A stretch of 64,000 nucleotides of DNA from Sphaerulina vaccinii (taxonomy: Eukaryota; Ascomycota; Dothideomycetes; Mycosphaerellales; Mycosphaerellaceae): contig JAKUDP010000001.1 in assembly GCA_022570795.1 (NCBI GenBank), forward strand, positions 3,348,001 through 3,412,000, in the 5' to 3' direction. Every line of letters begins with the position of its first letter. The first letter of the stretch is position 1. The notes beneath the pieces are model-generated. The model was not told the DNA's origin, made no database searches, and saw only the letters and a list, made by a program, of their open reading frames with translations. Positions 10,571 through 22,000 of the stretch are shown in pieces. The position numbers were made by a program, and so were the translations under genes.

Positions 10571-11233
10571 ATGGCCTGTTCATTCACAGCAGACATCGAT
10601 TCGCTCAACCACATGTCCTACAGCGATCTGGAGCACATGAGAGCACAACTCGACACTATGCGACAGCGTATACTGGCTCTTCAAAACGCACAATCACCAC
10701 TCTTTCGCCTTCCAGGAGAGCTGAGAAACTACATTCTTCGACTTGCCATGCACGCAGAAGTACTAGAGCGGAAGAGACATAGCAAGACAAATGTAGTCTT
10801 ATTCAACGAACCTGCATTCTTCTCTACGAGTCGACAGATCAGAACGGAGTCGCTTGGAGTTTGGTACTCTGATGTTCTTGCGTGGGAGGAGCTTATCGAC
10901 TACTGTCCTGGCACGATTCCTGAAGTCAAGAGTGATATCGAAATGATTGAGAATGCTGGTGTGAGCTGTGATCTTATTGGCGAGCCAGTTGTAGTGGATT
11001 GCTCAGGTGCGATGAAGTATTGGAGACGACTTGGAATGGATGATGTGAAGAGTATGTGTTCGCAGAAGTCTAAGGCTGGGAGGTTTGCTTTGGTAACACA
11101 GTCGTCGCATTGTGATCTGTCTAGGACGAAAGCCAGTGTTGAGAGTAGTCGCAGCATTTGTCCTCGGAAGGGTCTAGTGAGGGTTAAAGGTTGGCCGAAT
11201 GGATGTCCTAGTTTGAGATGGTGGGTGTGGTAG
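10571..11233 (+). CDS. F-box-like / 2EXR-type LPxELR protein
   Basis: Predicted 220-residue protein of the large fungal group that starts with an F-box-like LPxELRNxIY motif. Here residues 45-60 read LFRLPGELRNYILRLA, followed by PAFFSTSRQIRTESLGVWYSDVLAW, the usual second block (cf. RQIRxEALxxFY). A short helical segment, LEHMRAQLDTMRQRILALQ, precedes the motif and may form a coiled coil. True F-box members recruit substrates to SCF ubiquitin ligases, but many of these fungal proteins are uncharacterised. The Met at 10571 is the first in frame. The last 60 residues are low-complexity and basic, so the 3' end could be altered by an unseen intron. I see no signal peptide or membrane segment. 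Confidence 0.7.
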   Translation: MACSFTADIDSLNHMSYSDLEHMRAQLDTMRQRILALQNAQSPLFRLPGELRNYILRLAMHAEVLERKRHSKTNVVLFNEPAFFSTSRQIRTESLGVWYSDVLAWEELIDYCPGTIPEVKSDIEMIENAGVSCDLIGEPVVVDCSGAMKYWRRLGMDDVKSMCSQKSKAGRFALVTQSSHCDLSRTKASVESSRSICPRKGLVRVKGWPNGCPSLRWWVW

Positions 11234-11496
11234 TGGTTCCTTGTTTGTATGTGGTCAACGACAAATCATTGGAGAAGACATCCACCACTTATCATCGGAA
11301 TCACTGAAGCTGTAGCGAAAGACGGTGGATCACAAGAGAATGAACCATTGAGATTTAATGCTCAGTAGTGTGTGTGCTAGCAGACACCAGTCATATACCT
11401 GCTGTATCAAACAGCTAATAACAACCATTCGCAGTCATTACATCAACTCAGAGGCCGTGATCATCAACAGTTTGGCCTTCAAGCTAAAGGCTCGAA

Positions 11497-12237
11497 TTAC
11501 ATGCCCAAGGCCAACGGGTTCTGGACGAAGCCAAAGGGACTGCCCATCAGCAGGCCCCCGTTAGCACCCACCCCCATCCCGCCCATTCCACCAAGTCCAC
11601 CCATTCCAATCCCTTTCATTCCACCTCCAAGCCCCATTCCACCTCCAATGCCCATGCCACCCATACCGCCAAGGCCTCCCATACCAATTCCGCCCATACC
11701 ACCTCCACCAAAGCCTCCCAGTCCTCCACCCATAGCTTGCTCAATCCAGATTTGTTGCAACATGTCGTTTCGTCGACGTCCGAATCGTCTTCCACCTCGA
11801 CGTCGTGGATTCATTAAGCCCATGGCTGCTATCACCTGCATCAAGTATTGTTGTCGTTGCTGCTCCGAGTGGTGCGTTCCCATGAAATAGCCGTTCTGAA
11901 ATCCGTTCATGTAGCATGCTGCGTAGGGAATCTCGTTGTAATAGAGGAGCTCCTCGTCAAAGGCACCAGCACCGCCGAATGGGCCGCATATGCCCAATCC
12001 AGTCATGTCCCAGGGTCCCACGCCGGACATTGGTTGGTTGTAGGCGCAGCTTTGCTTAAAGTGATCGATTAGTGTTGATAATTGAAGATCAAGAAGGCTT
12101 GGCGTGCTGTGTTGTGGCTGTCTGTCTTGGGGATATCGTAGAATGCGGGCAGAAGGAAAGGTCGGTGAGCCGTAGGGGAGCTCTGCTTTATGATAGATGC
12201 GGGCGATCGCCTTGCGAACGGCTTGCCTTGGTGGCAC
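11497..12237 (-). CDS. Hypothetical protein with C-terminal Gly/Met-rich repeats
   Basis: Intronless 246-codon frame. The N-terminal 150 residues are mixed in composition (PPRQAVRKAIARIYHKAE; later YYNEIPYAACYMNGFQNGY). A basic block, PRRRGGRRFGRRRND, follows at about 143-157. The last 80 residues are a glycine/methionine-rich repeat in which GIGMGGLGGMGGMG occurs twice (spanning 11560-11720). The basic-plus-glycine arrangement recalls RNA-binding or condensate-forming proteins, but no RNA-recognition domain is visible, so no function is claimed. The opposite strand carries a proline-rich open frame that is simply the reverse reading of the glycine repeat. The start at 12237 is the first Met; a 5' intron cannot be excluded. 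Confidence 0.6.
   Translation of the reverse strand: MPPRQAVRKAIARIYHKAELPYGSPTFPSARILRYPQDRQPQHSTPSLLDLQLSTLIDHFKQSCAYNQPMSGVGPWDMTGLGICGPFGGAGAFDEELLYYNEIPYAACYMNGFQNGYFMGTHHSEQQRQQYLMQVIAAMGLMNPRRRGGRRFGRRRNDMLQQIWIEQAMGGGLGGFGGGGMGGIGMGGLGGMGGMGIGGGMGLGGGMKGIGMGGLGGMGGMGVGANGGLLMGSPFGFVQNPLALGM
11560..11720 (-). repeat. Gly/Met codon repeat within the hypothetical protein gene
   Basis: Imperfect tandem array of GGN and ATG codons read on the minus strand; it encodes two copies of GIGMGGLGGMGGMG joined by GGGM-type linkers. Such arrays change length readily by replication slippage. Confidence 0.75.
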
Positions 12238-13241
12238 GACCGCGGAGTAACGGAAGTGGAAGGCACTTCAGTGCAACATAACATGCATAGATGAGTCAAG
12301 GGGTGTCCTGCAATGTGTGTTGACTTTCAAGGAACTGTCTGGTGATTGAAAGCATCCTAGCTATTTCCACCAGAGGTTGGGTGAGCGGGAACGTCGTGCG
12401 CTTGTGGACACGATCGTGGGAAACTGCTTGAACATGATTCGGATGTTGTACAGAGTGGTAGGGCTGCAAGAGCCAGAGCACTCTGCTGACATAGGCCGGT
12501 AGGCATCCTCTGAGTCCTTTCGACTGCTTGTATGGTTGCGCAATGCTTACTCAGGTTGGAGTGCAAAGCTGCATCAAGTGATCGTATAATGTTGCTGGAA
12601 TTCGTCTGCCGAGCATGCTAGCGTATGTCTACATGCTGGTCTTCTGATGGACCAGACTCAGCCCCTACTGCTACAACTCCGGCGGCAGTGATTCATCAGT
12701 CTCGGGGTCTCGTCCGGCAGCTGACGAAAGGCAGGTGCTACCTTGGAGCCCCCGGAGCTGCATGTGACCGAGCATTCTTGGGTGGGATTGTTTGCTGCTT
12801 CGCAACACGCTGTAACACGCTGCAACATGCCGAGGTTCTGACCAACCAGACGAAAAGTCCCGTAGCACAGTGGCGGCGCGGCCTCAGGTGTACAAGCTGT
12901 CCATATTGGGCGTTGCCGTGCCATCAGGGGTATGTCCAACGGTCTCGATAGCGCGCCGGCCTGGATCCGATGCTGCAGCAGAGGCATATTGATACGATCG
13001 GCATTGCGGGTCATGCGCGTGTCGCATGTTCGGAGTGATGCCATCGTGTACTCCTTGGGCATCGCATTGGAAACGTGGCTGCGAGAGAAAAGCCAAGCCA
13101 TATTTGGCATGGCTGCCTTCATCAGCTTGTGCAATGCTATGGCACTAAGCCACCGCGTGTTGCTGTTGGCAGCCTAGCTTGTATAGGTGCTTCTCGGCTT
13201 GCGTCTCTTGATTTCCAACGACTTGCGCGACTGATCTATTT
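12238..13241. other. Gene-free interval, about 1 kb
   Basis: Separates two minus-strand genes: the start of the Gly/Met protein and the 3' end of CTF4. It should hold the Gly/Met gene promoter and the CTF4 3' UTR. Open frames here (for example 12658-13134, -) have no recognisable pattern. Confidence 0.5.
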
Positions 13242-15892
13242 CTAGTCCTCGTCGTCTCTCAGCCCGATTTGCCGACGCTCACCCATTTCTAATATCTTCT
13301 CGTTGAGCATGTCGCACTTGAATCGCTGCGCCACCTTGCCAGCAGCTTCAAGCATTTTGCCCGTTCGATCTTTCATCAGCGATGCAATTTCGAGCGCCTT
13401 CATGCCACGTTCTTCACCTTCTCGACATTCTGCTGCCAGAAGCTGGAGTAAAGACTTGTCCACCTCGCGTTCTTGAAGACCAAGCTCGGTCTTCTGCTTC
13501 GATGAGGCGTTCGTGTTCTCCACCAGATCGCGCAGTAAAGAGAGCTGAAGTGAGTGACGAACATAGTTCTCTTCGAGACCTCGATAATGTACGATCTCCT
13601 TGTCATCTTCGTCCTCGCTGGCGATATGAGTAGAGACAGGTATCCTGAAGCCAAAGTCCGAGAGTAATGGTCGTGGAAAGTAAGGATATTGCTCGCCGCC
13701 TTTCAGGATGATGCAGTGAAAGCGGTCACCAGCGACAGCCACCGGCCAGTAACTTTCTTCTTTCTTGCCATCGGCCAGTCGATCCATCGCCCTCGTGTCA
13801 AGTAGAGGAACCCACTTTGCTTGGCCAGGAGTTCTCCAGTGTTGTAGGATCAGCAGTACACCATCGCTATCGAACATGCAAGGGTCACCCTTCTCGCTGA
13901 AGAACACACTTTTGAGTTGCGTTCCTTCAGTCAGTGCGAGGATATCTTCGCTCTGATAGGTCTCGTCACGTCTGATGTTCTCAATCGTGTAGACTAGCCG
14001 TGTTGTGCCATCACCTCCAACGGGTCCATTGCCCACTGTCAATACATAATCTCGCCAGCTAGCGCAGGTAACTGCTGGTGTTGCCTTTTGGCGATACATC
14101 TTGAGTGGTACGCCGAAGAGACTGTACACCCGGACATAGCCAGCAGTGGTAGTCGCTACAACACAAGTGTCGCTGAGCGAGAGTGAGGTAACCTCTTCAC
14201 CGGGGGGCAGCTGCGTTCGCCAGTCTACACGGGCTGTCCACGTCTCGTGTGGTCGGTAGTATATGACCGCGGTATGATCTCGGGATGGCGGGCATGAGAA
14301 CAATGTGCCCTTCTCATTGAGACAGGCTTTGTCATAGCGATACGGATCTGTGAAGTGGAAGTCTCGGTGTTCCTCTCGATCGTAGAACTCAACAGTCACA
14401 GTGTGGTGAGTTTCTTGGTCGACTGTCCATACAAAGCCAGTCAGGTTCAGGCACAAGTACCTTCGATTGCCCTTCCAGGGAGTGCTTCCAGGTTGGAAAG
14501 ACTCGTGTAGCTGCGGCTGCCACATGCTGTGTGCTGCTTGTCGCTTCGCCTGCGGTTGTCTGATTGAGTCTGCTCCACGCTTGCCGAAGCGGTTGGGCTC
14601 CTCAGCATATCCAGCTCCATCATCGTCCTCGATAAAATTGTCATCGCCGTCCACAGACATGGCATCCGGATCAAGAAGTGCATCAAGCTCATCTATATCA
14701 CCGCCTCTCCGGTGCCCGTTTGGTTTGCTGCCGTTGGAGAGAGGGCTTCGTGCGTTCCCAGACACTTCCGCAAGAGGATCGTTGTTTAGCGGAGAGTGTT
14801 GCATGCCAACCTTCAAGAGATATCGATGAGACTCTGGCACAAAGTCATCGCGAATGAAAAGCTCGCCATTGTTGTTCGTGTATGAGAGCACATTGTCCTT
14901 GAGGTGGAATTGAATGTCCAAGATAACGTCTCGAACGTCTGTGAAAGTCTTGAGCACCCGCTGGGTTCTGGTATCCCAGAGAACAAGAGTCTTTTCTAGA
15001 TCTGCAGAAACGAGAAGCGCACCATTAGCAGACCAGGCCACTGCCGTAATATCAGCCTTGTGGCCACCGCTGAACACTTTCTGGCGCGTCCAGTCGCTGC
15101 GGGACACTACTTGAAGATCTTGCAGATATGGTCAGCAGGGTGCAGAAAGATACGATGAGTGGCTGTTACCTCTGGTCTGCGTAGGAACGACCCATGCTCT
15201 CCCATCTGGATGCCACGCAACTCGTATACTGGTTTCGGAGTCTGACCGAACCATTCCGATCATGCCATCAACACGCTTAACAAGTTGTGGTTGTTCCGAG
15301 CTTAGCGAGTACATGTAAATCATGCCATCTGTGCAAGAGGCCGCAAGCGTCGTGCCGCTGATGTCGAACGAGACTTGCTTCACAGGTCTCAAATGGTCTC
15401 GAAGCACCATCATGTTTGTCATATCATCGGTATTGACGATCTTCACGTCGTGCTCACTGTGCTGCGGTCAGCTTGTCACATATAAGAAAGGAAACAGCAC
15501 ATACTCGCTGGCTACAGCCACCCACTGCCCGTCAGGTGAAAGTGCAAGGTCTCTGACGGGTGCTGTACAGCGCAGCAGGATCTCGTCCATTCTTTTCGTG
15601 ATAAGATTGTACTTCGTGACTTCGCCTGTCTCGCTTCCAATAATGAAGAAGTCATTAGCAGCCACTGCAGCCAGATGGTTTTCAGTTGTGACATCGATGA
15701 TAGCAGGCTCATCGTCAGAGCCATGCTCGAAGATCCTGATTGCTCCATTGAGGCCTGCGGTCACGAGCTGCTTTCCATTTGGAGTGTAGCTGAAGAACGT
15801 TGGCCCTGGGGCGTCTGCGGATTCGGTGAGCAGGTTTCACAATAACATATGAGGTGTTACTCACGAGCTGGCCTTCCACGCAATGTCGCCAT
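13242..15892 (-). CDS. CTF4: Ctf4/Mcl1/SepB replisome adaptor (WD40 + SepB domain)
   Basis: Replication-fork scaffold that links the CMG helicase to DNA polymerase alpha and supports sister-chromatid cohesion (yeast Ctf4, fission-yeast Mcl1, Aspergillus SepB, animal WDHD1). The model is complement(join(13242..15118, 15170..15456, 15505..15814, 15865..15892)), 833 residues, with introns of 48-51 bp and a 28-nt first exon encoding MATLRGRPA. The N-terminal third is a WD40 propeller (TAGLNGAIRIFEHG, ASCTDGMIYMYSL, VSADLEKTLVLWDT). An acidic linker follows (DGDDNFIEDDDGAGYAEE), then the conserved SepB/Mcl1 middle domain with SMWQPQLHESFQPGSTPW and YLCLNLTGFVWTVDQ. The C-terminal helical part ends LRDDED. 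The length matches other filamentous fungi. It shares a 289-bp divergent promoter with CHZ1. The acceptor of exon 4 is chosen to give DLQVVSRSDW; an acceptor 9 nt further on is also in frame. Confidence 0.92.
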
Positions 15893-16181
15893 GTTGATGT
15901 TGTTGAGCTTGTGCTTCAGCAAGAAAGCTGGAGACGCGTCGCAGTGGGAAGCGCGCGTCGCGAAAGTGCACGGAAAGAGCCGCCCACGCGCTTTCCCTCT
16001 CCAAACACAAACAGCAACAAGCAGCTCGCTTGACAACGACAACACCACCGACGTTCGCGCATCGACATCGCATACACAGACTCTCCGTCAGTATCATCCC
16101 ACCGACCGTCCTTCCAAGTTATCCTGACGAGCAAGACAGGACGACTTCCACACGTTCCAAAACCTACCAAGCACCGCAAAC

Positions 16182-16627
16182 ATGAGCGCTGAACAACCAT
16201 CCAATACTGAGGGCAGTGCCGACGTCCAGATGGACACTGGCTCGTTCGACAAGGGCAAGGGCAAGGCCGCTGAGCAGAATGATGCCATGTCTGAGGATGA
16301 CTCCGAGAACAGCGAGGAAGAGGTAAACATGCGGACCAGAACCCCCACTCATAGTCTCGTAGCTAACTCGAACGCAGGCTGAGGGTAAGCAGAGACTCAA
16401 CCACGCAGCGAATATCCGCGTGTAACTGACCTGCCCGTGCGACAGGCGAGATCGAAGAGCCTGATGAGGACAACATGGAGGAGATCGACCAAGACAACAT
16501 TGTTCAGAGCCGCACCCGTGGAAAGAACATCGACTATGCTGAGGCCGCGAAGCAGATGCCAGAAGAGGGTGATGACGATGAGGAGGACGACGAGGACTTC
16601 CAGGACGACGATGCCATGGAGGATTGA
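16182..16627 (+). CDS. CHZ1: Histone H2A.Z-specific chaperone Chz1
   Basis: Small acidic nuclear chaperone that carries H2A.Z-H2B dimers to the SWR1 remodeller. The model is join(16182..16322, 16378..16384, 16446..16627), 109 residues. The family core is clear: NMEEIDQDNIVQSRTRGKNI followed by DYAEAAKQM. On both sides are acidic stretches (SEDDSENSEEE; GDDDEEDDEDFQDDD). The second exon is only 7 nt (GCTGAGG), bounded by CAG and GTAAGC. Joining exon 1 directly to exon 3 would shift the frame and lose the Chz1 core, so the microexon is required. The introns are 55 and 61 bp. The gene is transcribed away from CTF4. Confidence 0.9.
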
Positions 16628-19096
16628 GAGACGATCGCTCGACGTCTTGATCTCTAGTCATCTGCAGGATACATCACGTCTCATGCCATAGAGGTATGCG
16701 CCTGTTGTTACTCAACTGTTTAGCTCACTGCTGACCTGTTCACAGCACGACACGTGCTTCTTGCATAACGGTCGTTCATCATAGCAGAGCATACAGCCTG
16801 TTACGAGTATTCAGGCTGTGAAGCTACCTGAGCATTGCACAGGAGTGCGAATGTTCACATCACCACAGGTACAGCATTGCATAGTACGCTCGACGAGAAT
16901 AAAAGCATTGTCCAAGACTACATTTATTCATTCATGTGCTCCAGCACCTGTCCTTCCAATTCCAATTGAGGATGATACTGTTGGACTCGCGACTCCGTCT
17001 GGACGACCCTCGATTTTCCAGCTGATTCGTCTAGTTTTGGGATCGACTATGGGCAAGCTCTCGTCATGTGAAAGGCGCACTAAATTCCATAGCGCACAAA
17101 GGCGCACGTCGCCGCCGTTTCGAACTTCCAGCTCGTCTCGCTGCAACCTGCATGAATTGTTTGTGTACGAGTTGACTCCGATCTCGGGCAGAGCTGGCAA
17201 AATTTGCCAATGGTGGGGAGAGATGTCTCGCCATTCCGTCTTCTCCCGATGCCTCTGCCACAACCTCCAACGACCACCTTTCGCCGAGCATTTGACCGGC
17301 CAAATTCGAGAACGGAGGAGCGCTTAGGAGAATCACAAAGGTAGTTGCAGCGAAAGTCCAAAGCTACTCAATTTATGTTGGCAAATGTCTCGAAGAATAG
17401 CCAGCGTCATGCTGTCTTTTGTGTTTGAAGGTGCATGAGAACAGGCGATCGAGCTGCAGGTCATGCATTTGCAAATACCAATTTCTGCAGCATGTGATAT
17501 CGCTGGCACATGAAAGGTGGAAAGTGTGCGATAAGCTGCACAGCGCGAAAGTGACAGCTTCAAATGACTCCACATAAAGCCCATTGTACATTTGAGCCAA
17601 TGGCAGAGGAGGGAATAAGCTACCATAGAGTAGTTCTGGGCGTGCTCCACGATGCAAGGCAATCTCACGGCACTTTGAATAGCTGAAGTCATTGTGCCTT
17701 TGACGAGATTCAGTTAGCAAATGAGAACACAGGCCTGCTCAGCACACTGGTGAGCGGCGGTCTCCAAACGTGCCTTTGCATGCAGAGGCCACTTTTTCGT
17801 GCAGGTAAGCTACGAAGCTAATTCACTAGCGCGCAGGGCCAGACTGGGGAAGAAGGGTTTATTATTTTCACAAGCCGTCTCTTTGGTCAAGCATACGTGG
17901 AGACGGTCAGCAGTATCCACGTCGCTACTGACATCGAGGAAATGATATGCAATGAAATGCGCTGTCTCTGCCATCAGGCGACGAGATTCCAAGCGCATGG
18001 GAACCCGCCACGCGCAATGAGATGTGGGAGGGTAGATGCTGTTGTCGATCGGGACACAACCGAGGTGGAGGTGTCATTGATTTTGTAGATTTGTTTTCGC
18101 TGGTTGAGAGTTGGCGGCTCCCTTTGGACAGCAGCAAAACAGCAACGAGAAGTGAACAATAGACTGCCATTCTCCGAGCCGAGCAATAGTCAGGCCCTTC
18201 GTGTCCAGAGGCGGTTGCCCAGGGCGAGAGCGGCAGCTTTCGTGGTGGATACCATATGATTGCGGCTAGAGTGACAGACAGATTTCCATCCCCACTACAA
18301 CGGCTTCTTGGTAGAGAAAAGGCTGATGCCCACGGTTCCTGTGCTTCTTCTTTTGATCTCTCACTGCTCTCCTCACCTTGCACACACGCAGCAACAGTGC
18401 CAGGAACATAGCCGACACACTCTCTCTATCACTACATCGCCTCACTCAACGCACTCATTGACGGGTAAGTTCACCAAGTCCTCGCCCGCCATCCGATCTC
18501 GCTGTGTGACCATTCGCCTTCGTCCTGAACACATATCACTTCATTCGCCACGTGCATCTGAGAGTACGACGACTGCGCGCTGCGATCTGCTTCACCCCAC
18601 GGCAACCTCCATTCCGGCTGCACATCGCCCGATTACCACGAACACGAAAGTCTGCTCCCACCATAACCGAAAGCCGCCGAATCAGCTCCAAGTCGTCGAC
18701 ATCATCTCTGCCGACGATCCTGTTTCACCAAGAGAGCGACACAAAGACTTGGCTCTAGAAAGCTTCCTCCTTGAATGCAGAGTAGCCCTGGCCGATTCCG
18801 CACAGTGACCACCCTTGCTGGACCATCATCACTCCGCTTCTGCCCGCACTGAAGTCGAAAAGTGATTGAAAGAAAGCCCACTCACGATTCTGGCCATTGT
18901 CATCACACCAGCGAGCTATCTCGTGGCGTACAAACTTATCAGTCTAGCGAGCAACCAGGCTAATTCTTGCATCACACAGCGTTGTACACTTCGCCTTGCA
19001 CAATCGCGTATCTAGAGCGTACAGCACCTCCCCGAGCGCCACACGCAACAAACGAAACACATACATACTCGAACCATTCGGCATTACGCCGATAGA
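16628..19096. other. Gene-poor interval, about 2.5 kb, upstream of GLT1
   Basis: I can assign no gene here. Open frames on both strands reach 110-170 codons (16818-17327 +, 16928-17263 -, 18308-18808 +), but they overlap each other and lack recognisable motifs. The final 600 bp is pyrimidine- and CA-rich, like a fungal promoter and 5' leader, and probably belongs to GLT1. GATA-type sites near 18916-18941 are listed separately. Confidence 0.5.
18916..18941 (-). promoter_or_regulatory. Paired HGATAR (GATA-factor) sites upstream of GLT1
   Basis: CTATCT (18916-18921) and TTATCA (18936-18941) read AGATAG and TGATAA on the minus strand. Both match HGATAR, the binding site of AreA/NIT2 nitrogen regulators. 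They lie 15 bp apart and about 155-180 bp before the GLT1 Met. Nitrogen control of GLT1 is expected biologically, but six-base sites are frequent by chance. Confidence 0.35.
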
Positions 19097-22000
19097 ATGG
19101 GTCGAGTCTCCTTCGCCGACGATGTAAAGCCACCTGCCGACGACCATGAAATCGAGGAAGAGCCCGTCAATGTCTATCCTTACCAGAATACGCCCGAGAA
19201 CAAGTCTTGGGCGGGTGCTCTGCCACTGAAGCAGGGTCTCTACGACCCAGAGCTTGAGAAAGATGCTTGTGGTGTTGGCTTCGCTGCCCACATCAAGGGC
19301 AACCCGAGCCACAAGATTGTCACAGATGGTAAGGATTGATTGTCAATTAGTTACGAGCGGGAGAACAGGGCTGACTGATACTAGCACGCAACCTGCTCTG
19401 CAACATGACCCATCGCGGTGCGGTGGGTTCTGATGCACGAGATGGAGATGGCGCAGGTGTCATGACTTCTATTCCTCACAAGTTCTTCGTGAAGAACTTT
19501 GAGCGTGAGCAAGGCTTTCAACTGCCCGAGCTTGGCAAGTACGCCGTGGGCAATGTTTTCTTCAAGCCAGAGGAGGAGGCGTTGAAGGATACGCTTGCAC
19601 AGTTCGAGGACATTGCAGACGGCCTTGACCTGCGGGTACTAGGGTGGCGAGAAGTGCCAAAGGATAGCACACTACTCGGCCCAGCCGCTAGCTCGAGAGA
19701 GCCAATCATCCTGCAGCCATTTGTTGTGCTGAAGTCTGTCTACGGCAGTGGCAAGGAGATGGCAGCAGACTTCAACGAGAAGTACGATGAGCAGACCTTC
19801 GAAAGACAGCTGTACGTGCTAAGGAAGCGCGCAACACACATCATTGGCCTGCACAACTGGTTCTACATCTGCTCGTTGAGCAACAAGAACATCGTCTACA
19901 AGGGACAGCTTTCGCCAGTCCAGGTCTACTCATACTACCATGATCTGGTCAACGTTGACTATGAGGGTCACTTTGCATTGGTGCACTCTCGTTTCTCAAC
20001 GAACACTTTCCCATCCTGGGACAGAGCCCAGCCTCTTCGATGGGCAGCACACAACGGAGAAATCAACACACTTCGAGGAAACAAGAACTGGATGCGCGCT
20101 CGTGAGGGTGTATTGAAGTCAGAGTTCTTCGGCGACGAGCTGGAGTCCCTGTACCCTATCATCGAGGATGGTGGCTCTGACTCCGCCGCATTCGACAACG
20201 TGCTCGAACTATTGATGATCAACGGTGTTCTCTCGCTACCAGAAGCTGTCATGCTCATGGTGCCAGAGGCATGGCAGGGTAACGACACCATCGATGGCGC
20301 GAAGCAGGCATTCTATGAGTGGGCAGCCTGTCAGATGGAGCCATGGGACGGCCCAGCCCTCTTCACATTCTCAGACGGTCGTTACTGTGGTGCCAACCTG
20401 GATCGAAACGGTCTGCGCCCTTGCAGATACTACGTTCTGGACGATGACCGAATCATCTGCGCTTCAGAGGTCGGCACCATCGCTATTGACCCAACTACTG
20501 TCGTGCAAAAGGGACGCCTGCAGCCTGGCCGCATGCTGTTGGTTGACACTCAGGCAGGCAGAATCATTGATGATGCAGAGCTGAAGGAGACTGTGGCCAA
20601 CCGCCATGACTTCAGATCTTGGCTCGAGTCGCAGCTCCTGGTCTTACCAGACATTCACAAGAAGTTGATTGACAACGGCACCGATCTGTCGTTCAAGCCA
20701 ACCGAGGCCACCGTGAACGAGGACCCAAGATTGAAGGCTTTCGGTTACTCGCTCGAGCAGGTCAGTCTGCTTTTGGCGCCTATGGCCGCAGACTCGAAAG
20801 AAGCTCTTGGCTCCATGGGTAACGATGCTCCACTTGCTTGCTTGGCACAGCAGCCACGTCTGCTCTATGAGTACTTCCGTCAGCTCTTCGCACAGGTCAC
20901 CAACCCACCTATTGATCCTATTCGAGAGGCCGTGGTGATGTCTCTTGGGTCTTACGTTGGACCACAGGGTAACTTGCTCGAGATCAACAAAGAGCAGTGC
21001 CACCGACTTTACTTGCCATCTCCCATGCTCTCGGTTGAGGAGTTCAATGCTTTGAATGAGATTCCAACTCTGCACTCTGACTGGAGTGTTGCCACAATCG
21101 ACATTACCTTCTCGAAGAAGGAGGGTATTGCTGGCTACTATGAGGCGCTCGACCGCATCTGTGAAGCAGCTGGCGAAGCTATCGAGAATGGTGACAAGGT
21201 CATCGTTCTGTCTGATCGCAAGACCTCGTCTGACCGCGTTGCTGTCTCTGCTCTCCTCGCTACTGGTATGGTGCATCATCACTTGGTGCGCAACCGATGG
21301 CGTGCACAGGCTGCCCTGGTCGTCGAGACTGCCGAGGCTCGTGAGGTGCACCACATGTGCGTCCTTGTCGGTTACGGTGCTGACGCTATTTGCCCCTACC
21401 TCGCGATTGAGTGCATTCTCAAGCTGAGCCGTGAGGGCCTGATCCGCAAGAAGCTGAGCCCTGAGAAGCTCATTGACAACTACAAGCACTCTTGCGATGG
21501 CGGTATCCTGAAGGTCATGTCCAAGATGGGTATCTCGACTCTTCAAAGTTACAAGGGTGCCCAGATCTTCGAGGCTCTTGGTATCGACGACTCCGTCGTT
21601 GACCGCTGCTTCACAGGAACTGCCACACGTATCAAGGGTATGACATTTGAGCTCATTGCCCAGGATGCATTTGCACTCCACGAGAAGGGCTATCCTTCTC
21701 GCGACATTCGCGAGATCCCTGGTCTCGCTGAGACCGGAGAGTACCACTGGCGTGATGGAGGAGAGCCGCACGTAAACGACCCAGTCTCGATTGCCAACAT
21801 TCAGGATGCTGTGCGCAACAAGAACGACAAGTCTTACGAGGCATACTCTCGATCTGAGTACGAGCAGATCAAGAACTGCACGCTTCGAGGACTGTTGGAC
21901 TTCGACTTCGATGCCACTAGCTCAATCCCGATTGAGCAGGTTGAACCATGGACCGAGATTGTGCGTCGCTTCGTCACCGGTGCCATGTCTTACGGCTCCA

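Noticed and set aside
11501..11890. Proline-rich frame on the plus strand
   Set aside because: It is the reverse reading of the Gly/Met repeat; Gly codons read backwards give Pro. The minus-strand frame is longer and has a varied N-terminus.
16437..16691. Plus-strand frame over CHZ1 exon 3
   Set aside because: It is the wrong frame of exon 3; the microexon model gives the conserved Chz1 core.
20644..21771. 375-codon open frame on the minus strand inside GLT1
   Set aside because: It lies wholly antisense to conserved GLT1 coding sequence; long antisense frames are common opposite codon-biased genes, and its translation has no recognisable pattern.
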